Made by a program: the position numbers and the translations under genes
The notes under the pieces: generated by a model
Database searches by the model: none
Seen by the model: only the letters and a program-made list of their open reading frames with translations
What the model was told of the DNA's origin: nothing
In this document: positions 1 through 14,200 of the stretch, piece by piece
Layout: each line of letters opens with the position of its first letter
How positions within the stretch are numbered: position 1 is the stretch's first letter
Origin: Psettodes erumei
Taxonomy: Eukaryota > Chordata > Actinopteri > Pleuronectiformes > Psettodidae
Length of the DNA: 64,000 nucleotides
Assembly (NCBI GenBank): GCA_016785225.1
Contig: JAFBJZ010000781.1
Coordinates: forward strand, 4,216,001 to 4,280,000
Direction of reading: 5' to 3'

Positions 1-937
1 TGCAACAGCGAATTAGCTACGGCCACTGAGAAATAAGGCAGATACTTCCACAACAACAGCTGAACCCTGGAGCAGCTGCTGCATGCTAGCTACACTTAGC
101 AAGAATGCAGATTACCTTATTCTCTCAGCTGTGGTGTGGTTTCCAGTTTTAGGACTGAGACAGGCAAGGAAGAGCAGTTTCATATCTACACTTAAGGCTG
201 GGCTGTACTACGTGGTTGACGTTTAAACATGACTGAAAACCAGAGGGACCGGTGCAGCGCCTCGGCGTGCTGTTCCAGGCTCGTTTAACCGAGGTTTCAC
301 ATTTCCTGAACTCATGGCTGTCAAGTTACACGTCGAGCACAGTTGGCAACGACCGGGCTAGCTCTTTAATTTGGCACTGCACCACGCTTGATATGTTTAC
401 AAGTCCGTCCCTGTTGTGGTCCTCTGGAAACACGTCCCGGTAGGACATGCTGCACAGGCGCTTGTTGGCCCATTGCTGTATTTTATTTACAGATCATTAC
501 TGTAGCTCGCACCAAAAAAAACCCTCCCCCCAAAAAACAAACAAGAATGTACGCCGGACCCCGGACATCAACGGCGTCAGCAGTAACAAAAATAAAGAAA
601 AAAACCCGCCCCACTACTTCCTTCTGTCGGTGGTAAATGTCTGCGTGAACAGAACAAACTTCCAAATCACATGGATAGGCTGGCAGCCACTGCGCCGATG
701 GGGCGCGCAGGGCGCGTTTCATTTGGAGATCGTCTTCAGGGAAACGCAAGCGTGACGGTTAGTTGACTGAGCTGCGAGTCACGCGACAGTACTGTGACTG
801 ATATTTGTTGACTTCCAGTTCTTCCTTTGAGAAAGTGCAGATTTAAGACGAGGCAAAGTGAACAACTGAGCCTCAGTTAACAGCTAGTTTCATGGAGATA
901 ACGAAGACCCCTGGGACGTTTTTGTTAATAAGTTAAG
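1..937. other. 5' flank of slc15a4
   Basis: Apart from the CpG-richer patch described separately, no exon of a neighbouring gene is recognised on either strand. In human, GLT1D1 lies on this side in divergent orientation; none of its sequence is visible here. A possible non-coding first exon of slc15a4 would end at 937. Confidence 0.6.
545..800 (+). promoter_or_regulatory. probable slc15a4 promoter region, CpG-richer
   Basis: Compared with its surroundings this stretch has many CpG dinucleotides (for example around 548-575 and 691-717, with gatggggcgcgcagggcgcg). It lies a few hundred bases upstream of the first coding exon. At 778-787 the sequence gtcacgcgac differs at one base from the TFEB CLEAR element GTCACGTGAC typical of lysosomal genes. 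No convincing TATA box is seen. The promoter call is inferred from position and composition only. Confidence 0.35.
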
Positions 938-1155
938 GTAATGTAAAGCCAAACTCTTACCAAGCTATCGTTGTGCTAAAGCTAGGGTAACATGACTTAA
1001 GGTTTGTACTGTTTGTATTATTTGTGATAAGCAAGGGGGAGCTCCTTGGACAATTCAGGTGTCGTAAGTAAATCACAAATAACCATTTTCTGCGTGTAAA
1101 CAGTGATGACATCGCCTGGCTAACCTCTTTAATCTGCTTTGTATTTTCTTCTCAG
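938..1155 (+). other. possible 5'UTR intron of slc15a4
   Basis: A donor-like TTAAG|gtaatg at 937/938 and a good acceptor, tttgtattttcttctcag, ending at 1155 would define a 218-nt intron. A non-coding first exon would then end at 937 and the first coding exon would start at 1156, 52 nt before the ATG. A 14-codon upstream ORF (892-936) would lie in that leader. The splice sites are visible; that they are used is inference. Confidence 0.35.
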
Positions 1156-1207
1156 TTTTAAACTATTGCTGATCTCAAAGGAACCCAAGACACTGAGTTG
1201 GTTGAGA

Positions 1208-1783
1208 ATGGCTAACAACAGGGATGCCAGTGAGAGCACCCCTCTCTTGGACTCTTCTGGGAACAGACCTACAACGCCATCGGTTTTCCAAGGGAGACGA
1301 CTGGCATGTGCAGCCATCCTGCTGGCTGAGTCCTTAGAAAGGATTGCCTTCTACGGCATCACGTCCAATCTGGTCCTTTTTCTAAACAGTAGTCCTTTTT
1401 ACTGGGAGGGTACTCAGGCGAGTCAGGCACCGCTGATATTCATGGGAGTTACTTACCTGATTTCACCATTCGGAGGCTGGCTGGCGGACGCGTACCTTGG
1501 GAAATTCTGGACCATTGCTTTGAGTTTGATCCTTTATTTCGCTGGCCTACTGTTTTTCCCTTTCATTTCAAATGATGACACCAGAATACACCTATGTGGA
1601 GAAGAGGTGGCGTTTCCTGTGCAGCCTGCTGAGTGTCTGAGCACTAACAGTACACCTCCAAGCAATGTCACCTGCCCCGTCCGTGCCCCATACTGTGGCC
1701 AAGTAGTCTACAGTGGACTTTTTTTAATTGCATTAGGCGTGGGTACTGTGAAGTCCAACATCACTCCATTTGGGGCAGATCAG
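1208..1783 (+). CDS. slc15a4: slc15a4 coding exon 1
   Basis: Encodes residues 1-192, ending GADQ at a CAG|gtacag donor in phase 0. It carries the cytosolic N-terminus with the acidic dileucine signal ESTPLL, TM1 with ExxER (E41, E44, R45), TM2-TM4, and a luminal loop with two N-glycosylation sequons (N147-S-T and N153-V-T). The frame is open upstream to the likely 3' splice site at 1154-1155, but 1208 is the first ATG and has a good Kozak context. Human SLC15A4 has the same exon end, at ...FGADQ, as far as I recall. Confidence 0.95.
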
Positions 1784-2154
1784 GTACAGTATGAGTATTA
1801 CTCTTAGATCTCAAAGCCTGTATGAAATAGCCTAAATAATGTTGAAAAGAGACTTGGAGTTTATCGAAAGCCACAAGGTCTTTGAATATGAATTTCTTCT
1901 GACATAGGCCTGTGTAAGATCGGGCATGCAGTGTGACGTCATGGAAGTTAGACATGTGATGGAATTTGTGTTGCACCATGACAGTTCATTTTGACATGCA
2001 TGCTCTTTATCATCACGGCCAGACACTGTGGGTCAGCGACAATGCCTCTGTTTTTCTGTCACTCATACAAATCTACACTTTCTCTCTCCCTCACACATAC
2101 ACACACACACACACTCTGACACGCACGCACACACACACACACACACACACTCTG

Positions 2155-2202
<48 letters not shown>

Positions 2203-5200
2203 CCAAGAACAATGCTTTGAATTATGCTTTGGTGTTAATAACAAGTGAATTACTCAGAGAAGCCATAACAAACCATTTAAGAAATGGGAATGTTCACCAA
2301 TAGTATCATTGTTTCGCACAATAGTCGAATCAGGAGTGGGTAAGACCTTTCAAAGGGGATTGGCACGGTGAATGCGATTGAGCCCATTGCGCTCATTACA
2401 AGATTTTCAGATTGCTGTCGTGCTTTCTTTTGATCATGTTCAAACCCTCAACATGTGCAACACTGAGCAAAATCCATACAATGGAGTAAAACATGAGAAA
2501 CACAGAAGCAGCACGCAACATAAAATCACAGCAGTATATGGAATAGATCGGTTAGCTTTTTACTTTAATTATTAAATGTTATAAAAACGTTAGACCTTTT
2601 TTTTCTGAGGGCTCAATTTTAAATATGGAACTAAGGCAGAATTTAGAATTTCTAAATAAATGGCAGAGGGCGCTTTGAGTATTAATGTCACTTGGGGCTT
2701 GATTTCTGTCTGAAGAATAATTGCACCCCTTTGCAGCATAATGGTCAACATGTGTTTTTGAAATCAATACGCACCTTCAGCATCATAATCAAAACCATCA
2801 CAGGTTTGCTGGAGCTGCACACCAGACATGTGCAGATGCATCAAGTTCAGACATGAATGTAAAGCAGGATTCAGAAGGGAGGAAGCTGTGTAGCAGCTAC
2901 ATCCTTTTTTTGTCCTCATGTAAGTCGCCGCACATATAATGTCAGCCTATGATCAGTGTAATGTTTGCTAATCATACTATGTATTTGATGGAAGAGTCAA
3001 CACGGAATTAAGGTGTTAGATTAAATGTTTGTCTCGTCTCAACATGACTTAATGCTGGAGGGAGCACAAACACTGACTCTGACTGATCTTGCCTCAAAAG
3101 TAAATGTAGGTGCTACAAAAGCAAAATTCCTCAGCTGCGTGTATTATCTAAAAACATGTTACGTATTGGTAACACGTGGACGATAAAGTGACTTTGTAAC
3201 TGATGCTGCGCAACTTCAGAGAGCGACCCCAGGAAAATCTATGCTCAGCTTCGGCCCTGTGAATGCCGTGACGTTATCTCCCCAATAGTTAATTGTAGCT
3301 GCACCGCCGCTTCTTTGTGCTCACATATAAAAGACGTATCCACTTCATCACACACTGATAAAATCTTTCCCTCCACAGGGATAACTGCCTGTGGAATGGC
3401 TCGGTGCCATTATGAGAATGATATTACGTGCTTGCATAGACACTGAAGTGAATGTGTTGCAGTTATGGTAAGACAAGTGCAAAGGCTACCGTAGCAGATT
3501 CTGGGAGAACACGTGAAGCCACAGGAAGCAGATGAAGAATAAACACAATATTACACGTATATTTTATAACTCCCCTACGTAATAAAAACAAATCCTAATT
3601 TTTATCATCCTAGAGCTGCAGTGATTTGTTAATTAAATTATTATGACAGTAAATATAGTAATTTTAACCATTTTGTTAACTTTCACACGCCTGTCAGTTT
3701 CAGCTTGTGACTATGGTTCCTCTTTGTCAGTGCAGTTGGTCTTTTCTTTCCTGTGTTGTCTTGATTTTTCAGTCTGTATAATGCACCTTGTGGGTTTGTT
3801 CACTAATGCAGCTGCCACTGAAATGCATAAGATGAAATCTTTTTAATTTAATTGATTTCCTTATATGGATACTTTCCCATCAAAGTGCTGACTGTTATGA
3901 CTTCAAGGTCTTTTCTGTGAGATGGCTAAATAGTTTTAGTTTGGATTATCTACTTGCACAAGTGATGAAATTACAATGACATGACTGATTTTTGTCATCC
4001 TGTTCTGTGGGTAATCTCAGGTCAAAGACAGAGGACCAGAGGCCACGCGCAGATTTTTTAACTGGTTCTACTGGTGCATTAACTTGGGAGCCATCCTGTC
4101 TCTGGGAGGTGTGGCCTACATCCAGCAAAATTTCAGCTTCGAACTTGGCTACATCATTCCAGCAGTGTGCCTTGGGATCTCCTTCCTGGTCTTTCTCCTG
4201 GGCCGAACTGTCTTCATCACCAAGCCTGCTGATGGCAGTGCCTTCACGGACATGGCCAAGATCCTGAGCTTCGCTTGCTGGTCCCAAAAACCAAAGGAAC
4301 CTAACCTGCTCCGGTGCGGCACATCACCTCTGTGTGTGTCTGTCACTTTAAGGCATTTTATATACAGATATACAGAAAAATGTATAATGAAACTGTCCTC
4401 TCGAGGCAGTAAAAGTGGTAATAATGCTCTGAATGACAACAGCAAGGCAAAGCATTCATCAGTCTCACTGGGAAGGCTCTTTCTGACAGTGTAACTAGTA
4501 TTTTTCTTCTTTCTGTGCAGACTGTGGTGGGACGGGACTCTGATTTATCGGAATAACACAGCTAGGTGTTGTTGGACGACCCTTAAGTTAAAGCCTTTTT
4601 TGATCCCCCTGTATATTTCAGGGTCCATGCATTCATCTTCATCCCCTGTGGTGAAAAGTTATTCTGAAGGTCCGTTGCTTGACTTTGAACCAAAGAAGCA
4701 CGATCGGTTCAAAAACTCGACATTGAGTATTTTAAGTTGGCCAATCCTGTTGCCTTTCAAGAATTTCTTATTAAGGCATTCTCTCCTGAGAAGGGGATTA
4801 TAGGCTTTAGAGTAAAGTTTCTTTCCTGTCTCTAGAAGGACTGTTATTTAAGAGTGAGATGTTCACAAAGAAGGCTGATTAAGTCTCCCACTTCAAGAGT
4901 ATTTATTTATTTATTATTTCAATCACACTGAAGTTTTAAATACCAATTTAAAGGTTCTTTTTCATTCTTTTTTTTCCCCTACGAAGCAACAAACCGACAC
5001 TACTAGACAATGCCAAAGTGACCTTTGGAGGAAAATTTCCAGAGGAGAAAGTGGAGGAAGTCAAAGCCCTGGTGAAAATCCTCCCAGTTTTCTTTGCCCT
5101 TATCCCATATTGGACTGTGTACTTCCAGGTAAGACCAACCCATTTGAAGTTGAATCAAAGTCCATGAGCAAATTTTCACATAAAATGACAAATATGAAGG

Positions 5201-8200
5201 GAATATAAACTTTCCAAAAGCATATGTGGCCATGCCTGTGTAAATATTAGGGAAACTTATTTCTGTTTTCAGTAGTGGAGAAGAATGCTTTTGTACCAGA
5301 CATCCTGGTGATCAGAAAGTGGAGAGTTACTGCATGCTGAGACTCTAATCTGTTTGTGTTGCAGATGCAGACAACGTACGTCCTGCAGAGCCTCCATCTG
5401 AGGATTCCTGATATTCCTTCGAACACCACTGCTGGCTACCACCAGGTAACCTAAAGGGGAGACATTCTCAGTCTCAGTACCTCTTTCTTGTTTAGTTTAA
5501 AAAAAAACCCAGCTTCACTGTGGTGATGTCTGTGGTTCGACACTGTGATTTGTTACCCAAATATTAAGCAACTAATGTATAATTCTGATGTGTTAAACAT
5601 ACCAGTGCGGAGCTCTAACCTGCCTCCACATAAGTAGGTTTGAACTGGATTTTTCACTGCTGAAACTAAAGGAGTCAGTAGGTCACTGACACAATGGTGG
5701 GCAACAGCTGGAGGAGGCAGCAAAGGTCGTTAATGCCTTGGGGATTAAGCCAGAACTTTACTTCACAGACTAATGCCACGCAGATTAGCAACCTGTCTGC
5801 GATTCCATCTCTCCACAGCAGCGCCTCTGCCTGACTCTTCCTGACGGGTGTTACCGCCTCACCTGTGTCCTGCTCTGACAGATTGCATTTCAAGTTCTGA
5901 CTGAGACTCACTTGCTCCACATGACGCACAACTCCTCAAAAATCTAAGGTTTAAAAGTGATGAAATTGGAATAAATTAGGGAGTGCGGTATATATAGCAT
6001 GGGTGTTCTGCTTTTTGAACAGACACAGGAGAGGGGATAGTAAAGTGTAATGACTTCATGGAAATGTGAAGTGAAACACTGGCCTGTGAACCAGACAGTC
6101 GGAAGCAATGTTGTATAATTGGTCCATAGAAATTCTTATATTTTTCATAATAATATTCATTGTGACTTGTGACACTGTTAAACTGGTTTTACATAGTTTC
6201 TGTTTTGTTTCCTCCCAGTGTGTCTAGCTGTATTTAAGAACTATATTAGTTGTTAGTTGCTTTTATTTTTTTCCCCACTATACGTTTTATCGGGCATCAA
6301 AAACGGAACTAAGCCTTTGTGCTACCAGCCTCGACACTTCTCAACATCAAAAAGGAAGTGAGATTAGATGCCTGTGATTTGCACCCCCACCTCACCTGAC
6401 ACATTTCAGTGGCTAAGCTGTACAAATACTGTCTCTTCAACCAAACGAAGAGTCTGTACTAATAATATGGGAGGCAGGAGGAAATGCTGTGTAATTATTC
6501 ATCATCAGATTCAGTCTTGACATTAATACTCTGGTGTAGTGGCCTGTATTTGTTTTAGTTTTAGTATATTTTTTTCCAAGGGAGTCTGTACTTATAACCA
6601 GAAGCCATTTTTTTTCAGACTGATTTTTATCTTCTCACTTTTGATTTTAAGACTACCCGTTATTACACAAAAAACAAAGAGAGAATTGTAAGAGAAACAT
6701 AATGAGAGACAAGCAAAAAAAATAAGCCACCTTCTTCTTTACTTACTCATTTCCTTACCATCTCTCCAGGTCCCAACTTGGCACCCATGATAAAGAGTAT
6801 GTATGCATACAGTACATATGTACGGAGAAAATGCTGAATACTTTGCCTCCCACAGATTTAGGCTTGCCAGGGCAGCTCTGATATTAATGTCAGGCTTTCC
6901 CTGTCAGAGAAAAAAAATCTCCCATAGCACTTTCTGTCATTTTGAATATGATAATGTGCAAACAAGGGAGGAGCTGCGTATAGATTGCCAGCAGTTACAC
7001 CAAGAAACTGAAATTCAATTTGAGAATAAATGATCCTATCAGAAGTGTTAAGCCAGGGACACATCAGGAGCTCAGATGGCACTCGGAATTTAAATTGCAA
7101 AAACCGTCTCCAGCAGTCTGCAGTGTTTCATTGCTCACTCAGTGAAATATTGCCTGAACTTGCAGACACTTTGCATTCTCACAGTGGATTTTTACCCTGA
7201 TTGATATGTCATCCAATCTGCACAGTGCAATTATTCCTTTCATAGATTACACCTCATGGTAATATATTTCGATTTGTGCTGAAAACATATTTTGATAATA
7301 ATAATAAGAAGAATAATGATAATAATAATTCTGTTATTTGCTCTGTTATACATTTATTTGACTGTGTTTTCTTTCCTATGAGTTGGATGAATATTTTTAG
7401 CTTCATTGTGGTTGGTTTTGACCACATGGGGGTGCCAAAGCAATATCAAGCCTAAAGTAAACACATATGCACTCATATGAACACAGGCACTTGGCAAACT
7501 GTGTTGGAATGCACTGACATCCTCTGTAGTTTTAATGCTTTGGTGCCCTTTTACACAATTTTACCGTAATCCTTCTCCTCTGGATCCCCCAGATGATGTT
7601 CCGCTTCCCGGCTGCCTGGCTCACCATGTTTGACGCGGTGCTCATCCTCATGCTGATTCCCCTTAAGGACAAAGTGGTGGACCCCATCTTGAAACGCCGT
7701 GGCCTGCTGCCCTCCTCTCTGAAGAGGATTGCAGTGGGGATGTTCTTTGTCATGTGGTCGGCCGTGGCGGCAGGTGAGCACACTAACAGACTCTCTGCAC
7801 TGTCACACGGGCGGGCCAGAAACAACAGTTAGAGCACGCTTTCTGTGGTAAATGCCACATTTAATCAGTACTTCTGCAGCAAAGAGCAGTGAAGCTGTAG
7901 TGTCACATTTAATCAATAATAAATAATTTAATCAAAAGAAACATGCCATCAATACATCAGTCCCTCCCCAACAATGGCACAAATGTAGCATGCTCCATGA
8001 GAAATATTATTACTGAGGCATTTTCTACCCCAAGCATGATTTACAAGTATTTGCCAGATCCTTTTTTAATTTTACTGTTTTGTTCTTGTGTGACTCAGCA
8101 GATGGTCTGTTATTGATGTATTAATTGTCCCTGAATCAAAAAATCACTTTTCGACTGGAAAAGGGGGAAAACAGCCCAGGGGGTTTGACTTTTTTTCCCC

Positions 8201-11200
8201 CCTCGCCCTGTAGAGCACAGGGGGAGCTGTGGCATCTTACTTTTTGGTTCTGAATGACTGCACCCGCATGCGGCAGCACTGCTCAGTCCTATTTACTTCC
8301 AGCCTGTGGATTATTTTGGAAATAACGTCTCAGCCAGGCCTGTCAGTGGATGCTGCCGCATTGATACATCCAGGCTAAAATGTTCTGAGAGAGACAAGCC
8401 CGGAGGCAGGAAGAAAGCAAATCAGTAACACTCCTTAGAATCAATGCACATTATACTTTCCAAAACCACTGCCCTTTCTCCTCTCTCAAACGCACAATAC
8501 ATCTGCCACATAGAATATGAACATGTTCTGTCATTAGTGACCTTTTAAATATTGGCAGCTGCACCTCAACCAGATTGCGAGCTGATTGTTAAACATCCAC
8601 TGAATCAAATTTTATGGCAATTGTGCAGGATAATTATTTTCTTAAATTATTTTATCAAATATTTTGTTCGTACAAGTTTAAATACTGATAAATCAGGAAC
8701 CAGATAACTATAGCAAATAATACCATGTGAATCACTAGTTCATGATTAAATAACTGGAGTCTGGGCAGCACTGTGCATCATTTCAAATGATTTTAAAAGG
8801 TGATTGTGGAGTCCAGATTGAAGAGCCCCAACAAATATTTCCATAAAGGCCTTTTCAGCATAACAACGTCAGCTCTAATTTCAGTGTTGGCACAAATGAT
8901 TATTGTAAATGTATGCTGTCAGAGCAGCCCCATGAATTTCTACCGGTGTCTCCCTGCAGCCGTCAAATAGGATCACACTTATGTGTCATGACAGATTCAA
9001 AAGCCTGTGGTTCTCTTAATCCTGATCTGCATCGCAAAGTTATCCTTTTTTTTCTCTTCAAAGTCATCTGACAGCAAAACCAGATCTGGGTATAAAAGTC
9101 CACACGGTGCAATAAAAGACTGATACATACAAAACACAGCACTTAAATGTTATCATACTGTTAAAAGGAGCATTACATGCTTTAACGTGATTAGAGCACG
9201 TGATATTTTTTAATCAGCCCCGATACAGAAAGATAAGCAGAAATATTTAAGTGGTGAGTTGGACTGTATGATCAATCAATCGAGGAAATAGTAGCCATTT
9301 TGTGTTTTTAATAAATAAGAGGAAGAGAAAGGGGAATTGTACTAAACCCTCATCCTTGTGACACAGTGAAAAAGAGATGAGAAAGTTTGTTGAGAGAGAG
9401 TTGGATGGTCTAGTCTGAGTTACTGAAGCCTGACTTAGCCCATCCAACACATCCTGTTCAATCAGCGAGATGTGCTAATAGGTGTATTAACTAAATCTGA
9501 TGTGTCTACTAATTTGGTTGAAAGTAATTGTCAAGAAGGAGGAGTTGGAACCAAGAGAATCCACACTTGAAAAACCGGGGAAATTTAGGGAGCATCTGGA
9601 GGACGGGGAGAAAAAATCCACTAAAACAAGGAACAAAATGGCAGCACAGAAAAACAGCAGGAAAAAAGGAGCTGTCAAAAACAGGAGCAAAACAGCAACA
9701 ACAACAGACGAACCGACAAAGACCAAGACCAAGACTATACAGTATATACACACACCAGGGAGGGAGGGATAACAAGACACAGGTGGAACACAATCAACCG
9801 CAGCAAGTCAATAGACAGAACACACACAGAGATATAACTACCAAAATAAAGCAGGAAAACGGCAAATGAAAGTCCGCAACGTAAACTAGAGTCCTAACCA
9901 TGTCAGGGGACCGTGACCATCATGGTAATGTTTTCCTTTCAGAGCACATGGACGATCGTACACAGAAAGGTATTCTGGAAAGTTAATTTCCGATGTCTAA
10001 ATGTGATACAGGTGCTTTTCCATCTTGCTTCTTGAAAGAAAGTGCAATCCTTGCATTTGAATTCGGGGGAAAAAAAATTCTGAATATTGCAGAAAGCAAT
10101 TTTGGGTCCCAGGAGTGGAGAGAAAGGGTTTACGATCATGCAGTGGTGTGGGCATTGGTCGCAGAAAAGCAGGTGAATGCACAACGAGTGTGCAGCACAG
10201 TTTTGACCTGGATTTTAGGAGTCAAATCAGAGAGCTGGATCCGATCTGTATATTAATGTGCTTTGTGAGTTACCGAGATGTAGTATTTGTAAAATTGTAT
10301 CTGAATTTTATTGTGACAACTATTTATTCAAGAATAATTTGCTGAGCCTGTGCGCTGTTTATCTCCAGCATTTCCTTGCTTTACATTCATTCAGTTGTGC
10401 ACTTTGACTCCTGGGAGCTGCCTTATGCTGTTAATACATTCTGAATTGTATTTCCCTCAGCTGGCTTTCCATATGTCCTCAGCACTTATCTGCATCTGTC
10501 CACTAGTTGAAATCAGATAGTTATGAATGACCGAGTGTGGCATCTTCTGCCCAGAGAATACTCAGTCCATCACGTTGAATTGTCAGCTCCGTGACGCTCT
10601 GTGTCCATGTCATTGGCCACACCGCTGCTTGTCAGAGTTAGAATCACTTTCATCCCCATGTGCAACAACGGTGCAGGAATTTGTCATGATAACCCTGGCG
10701 CGGGCGACATTTCACAGGATTTCATCGTACACGTGTGGCGCGAGGACGTCCCGTGCATTGCTGAGGGACAGCTGGAGATATGCTGTCAAGTGGACAGTGG
10801 GCTGATTCTGATCTCCTTTTCATGTGTGTCCCAGACTTCAGCTCCACACTGGGCCCCACTCTAAAAAAACTGCACTGACATCGCTTTTGAAGGCATTCTT
10901 TTTTTCTTGTATGTTTTATCACATTCGCTCAAATTTACAGTCTAATCTGCTTTGGTTGAAGCTCAGTCGCTTTTAGGTGTCCAAAAGTATCGCTCTCTCT
11001 CTCTCTATTTTTTTTTCACAGCAGCTGGGTTGCCAGGGATCACACATGCTGGGCTGTCCGATTGTGTGATGTTTAGGAGAGGAAATAAAAGTAGGGATAT
11101 GTGTTTATAGTGTGAGACTTGCTGTGGGCAGCCCAGTGGCCACACTGCCTGAGATGGATGGCTGGTATTATAGGATAGTCGGATTACAATGCTACAACTC

Positions 11201-14200
11201 CTCTCGAATACAGCATTAAGTGTAGTTATGATAGGAGGCTGTCTCGGGGAGTTATCTGGAAATAGCCGCTGGTTACATGATAATAGCTATCGAAAAAAAG
11301 CTTTTAGGAGGCGGTAGCAGCTCGTGACAACTGCTTCGCTCTCATAATTGAACTGTCTGCACTGTTCCATTGCTAACTGCCATAATACGGAAGCGTGCAG
11401 ATGTGATCTTAATGAAGTGGTAGGGTGGCCTTAAAACTAGTTAATGGACTGTCACTGAATCCTCTGACTCTGGCTGTGTTTGGCTGTTTGTTGGTGTCAC
11501 GGCCTTCGCAGTGATAAATACTTGAACAAGTGTTTCTTCATCCTGACTGAAATGTACAAGCCTTTAGATTAACCCAGTGCCCTGTTTGTATTTTTGTGAA
11601 GTATCTTCAGTACGTTTCAGCTTTATAACTTACGTATACGGCGCGTATGTGTAGTGTATATGATTGGATTTTTGTCTTTCTCTACCTTGAGCTAACTGTT
11701 TTTACGTGCATTGTTTTCTGTGCGTGTCCCCTCAGGTATTTTGGAGACAAAACGCCTGGAGATCGTCAGATCAAATGGTACCATTGACCAGGTGCTTGGC
11801 CACGTTATCTACTACGCCGCAGATTTACCCATATGGTGGCAAGTGCCTCAATATGTGCTGATAGGAATCAGCGAAATCTTTGCCAGCATTGCAGGTACGT
11901 ATGTTTGACATCTCCTTTGTTATTTGCAGCGAGTAGAAGCTGCTACTTAGCACTGCAGTCTGGTAGATGTGATGATTCAGACTAACGGTAAAATACATTA
12001 TCCTCCAGTGATGAGCATCATGGTATGAATCGCCTTCACACTGAGCCACTCTGAGTGGATTGCGGGCTAAAAAAACATAGAGCCCATTCTCCTAAGCAGA
12101 ATGCAGTGAAGACAAATGCATAAGCTCTTTTTGAACAGTTTGTATGAGTCACTGCCAGACTGCACCAGCCTAATGCGTTTGTGGATTGTAGTCCAGAGCT
12201 CACAATGTCGATCGATAATTGATTATCCTGATTTTCTCACACCACTACAAGACATTGTTCAGTAATGGGACATTTCATAAATAAGGTGTGGATAAAGCAA
12301 CCCTTTACAAGTGAAATGATGAGTGAGCCTCACATTAGCACTCTTCCTCTGCTTGTTGTGTAAAAAGATAGAGTAGATAGTAAGATGGATAAATACACAG
12401 ATATCCGCATTATACTAGATCGTGTATCCCTGAGGGTATAGTGAAAATTGCCACACATTTAACATAACACACAGCAAACGTTTTAGCTCCATGTTCAGTC
12501 AGCTGAACACAAACAGTCACATTAAAAGAGAGATTATAAAAGATAGTACTCAGACGGCACTGACATGAGGTGTATTGCAATTTCACCTCTTAATTATCCT
12601 GTTCTCTCAGTTGTCACGTTAGTCATAGGGACATATTACACTTGAATACACAAATGGAGGTGTGTTTTATTGGTCCAGGATGCTGAAAGTTACATTCACA
12701 TGGAGACCAACAACTCAGGGAATGAGCCTTAAACTTCCTTATGGGGATGGTACGCACCTACTCCCATTTTAGAGGCATTATACTTTAGACTCTAATGACT
12801 TCTTACTGTAAAGCAAACAGTATATTACAGGTGAAATTGGCTTATACACACAGACATACATTGGGCTTCAATCAATGTATCATCACACTGGAACAAAACT
12901 CTCGTAATCTGAAGTATTTCTATAAAGGGTCACTGATTTGCAACATTGCCCAGAATTACCTAATACAACCAAATATATGACTTCCATGGTATGAAGGTTA
13001 TGAATACTCTGCAGGTTGACAAATTTCCCACTATAGAGCACAAATAAAAAATAATCTCCATCTGGGGTTGAGGTTGTGGCAGCCACAGTTCCAAAGGCAG
13101 GTATCTGAAAACCTTGTCACAATAAACCAAAACTAACTGCATGACAAGACATAATTAATGGGACTAATATTCTAATTTGCTTTAATGACCCCCTTTTCAT
13201 TATATTGTTACCTTACAAGGTGTCTTACTGGCTGAGATCCTTTGTGAATAGATTTTATCTTCTGTCTTCTGTAAGAAGGAATTTCTTGTGTTGCAATTCT
13301 AAGATTCTTCTTGTTTAGAATCGTAGCAGAGAGCAACTCTTCACAGTAGGAAGCTTTGTGAATTACGCCCCAGGTCTGATTTCAATTCAAATTTGTACTT
13401 TTGTTCGTTCCAATAATATCATTCTCAGACATATTCTCATCATCCATAATCCTAACAGCATTTTGTTTCCCCCAGAGAAATGGATCCCCTGTTCTTTTCC
13501 AAAAGAAAAAAAATGATTCGACAGAAAAGCATTAAGTCAAACCAGGTCAGAATAGTTTGTGGTGGAAGTGACAGTTGGAAACCTCTTTTGATACTTTGAG
13601 GGTATCAGCTGAAAACTGCTCTGTAAGAAGCTGGCTCTCATTCCTTGCTAGCCCTGACCTAAAGAGGAAATATCATTTCATTAAAAGCTATGAGACGTAA
13701 GGGCATATTGCCCCAGTAATACAATAATGTGCCAAAGTGAGAAACTGCTCTAATGTTATATCAAATCCTGGCCACGAAGTCTGAGACAAGCATGGAAACA
13801 ACAGCGACAATATTCTCCTTTATTAAGAGAGGGGAATTTTTGTCTGCGAGAGTTGCACTGAATGTGATATACAACACTACAATGTGGCAGCTGTGGGCCA
13901 TTTTTATCCTACAGTGTTCTCTGCAATGCACCACAGCAATCTGCCTTGGAATGTGTTTATCTATCTGTTCTGAGTCTATTCTTTTCCTTTTCTTTACCTA
14001 TTTTCCTCTACAGACATCATCATCATCATGGCTTCAGGCTTCAATTATAGTCGTGATTCGAGTTTGTTAAGGCCTCTAGCCGTGATTGAGTCATTCACCT
14101 ACTATTACAGATCCTGTTGTTGTTTGCTCTTCCACATAGCCCTTGCTTTATTTCTATATTAAGAATGAAGATTGAACCATTAATTTTTAGACTTTTTTCT

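Noticed and set aside
483..749. 88-codon minus-strand ORF upstream of slc15a4 as a possible first exon of glt1d1
   Set aside because: Its translation does not resemble the glycosyltransferase N-terminus expected for that neighbour.
1966..2303. Open frames rich in Thr-His and Cys-Val
   Set aside because: They are translations of the CA microsatellite; no homology and no gene context.
9487..9869. Overlapping ORFs of 90-113 codons on both strands
   Set aside because: They reflect the A/purine-rich repeat relic; none resembles a transposase or other protein.
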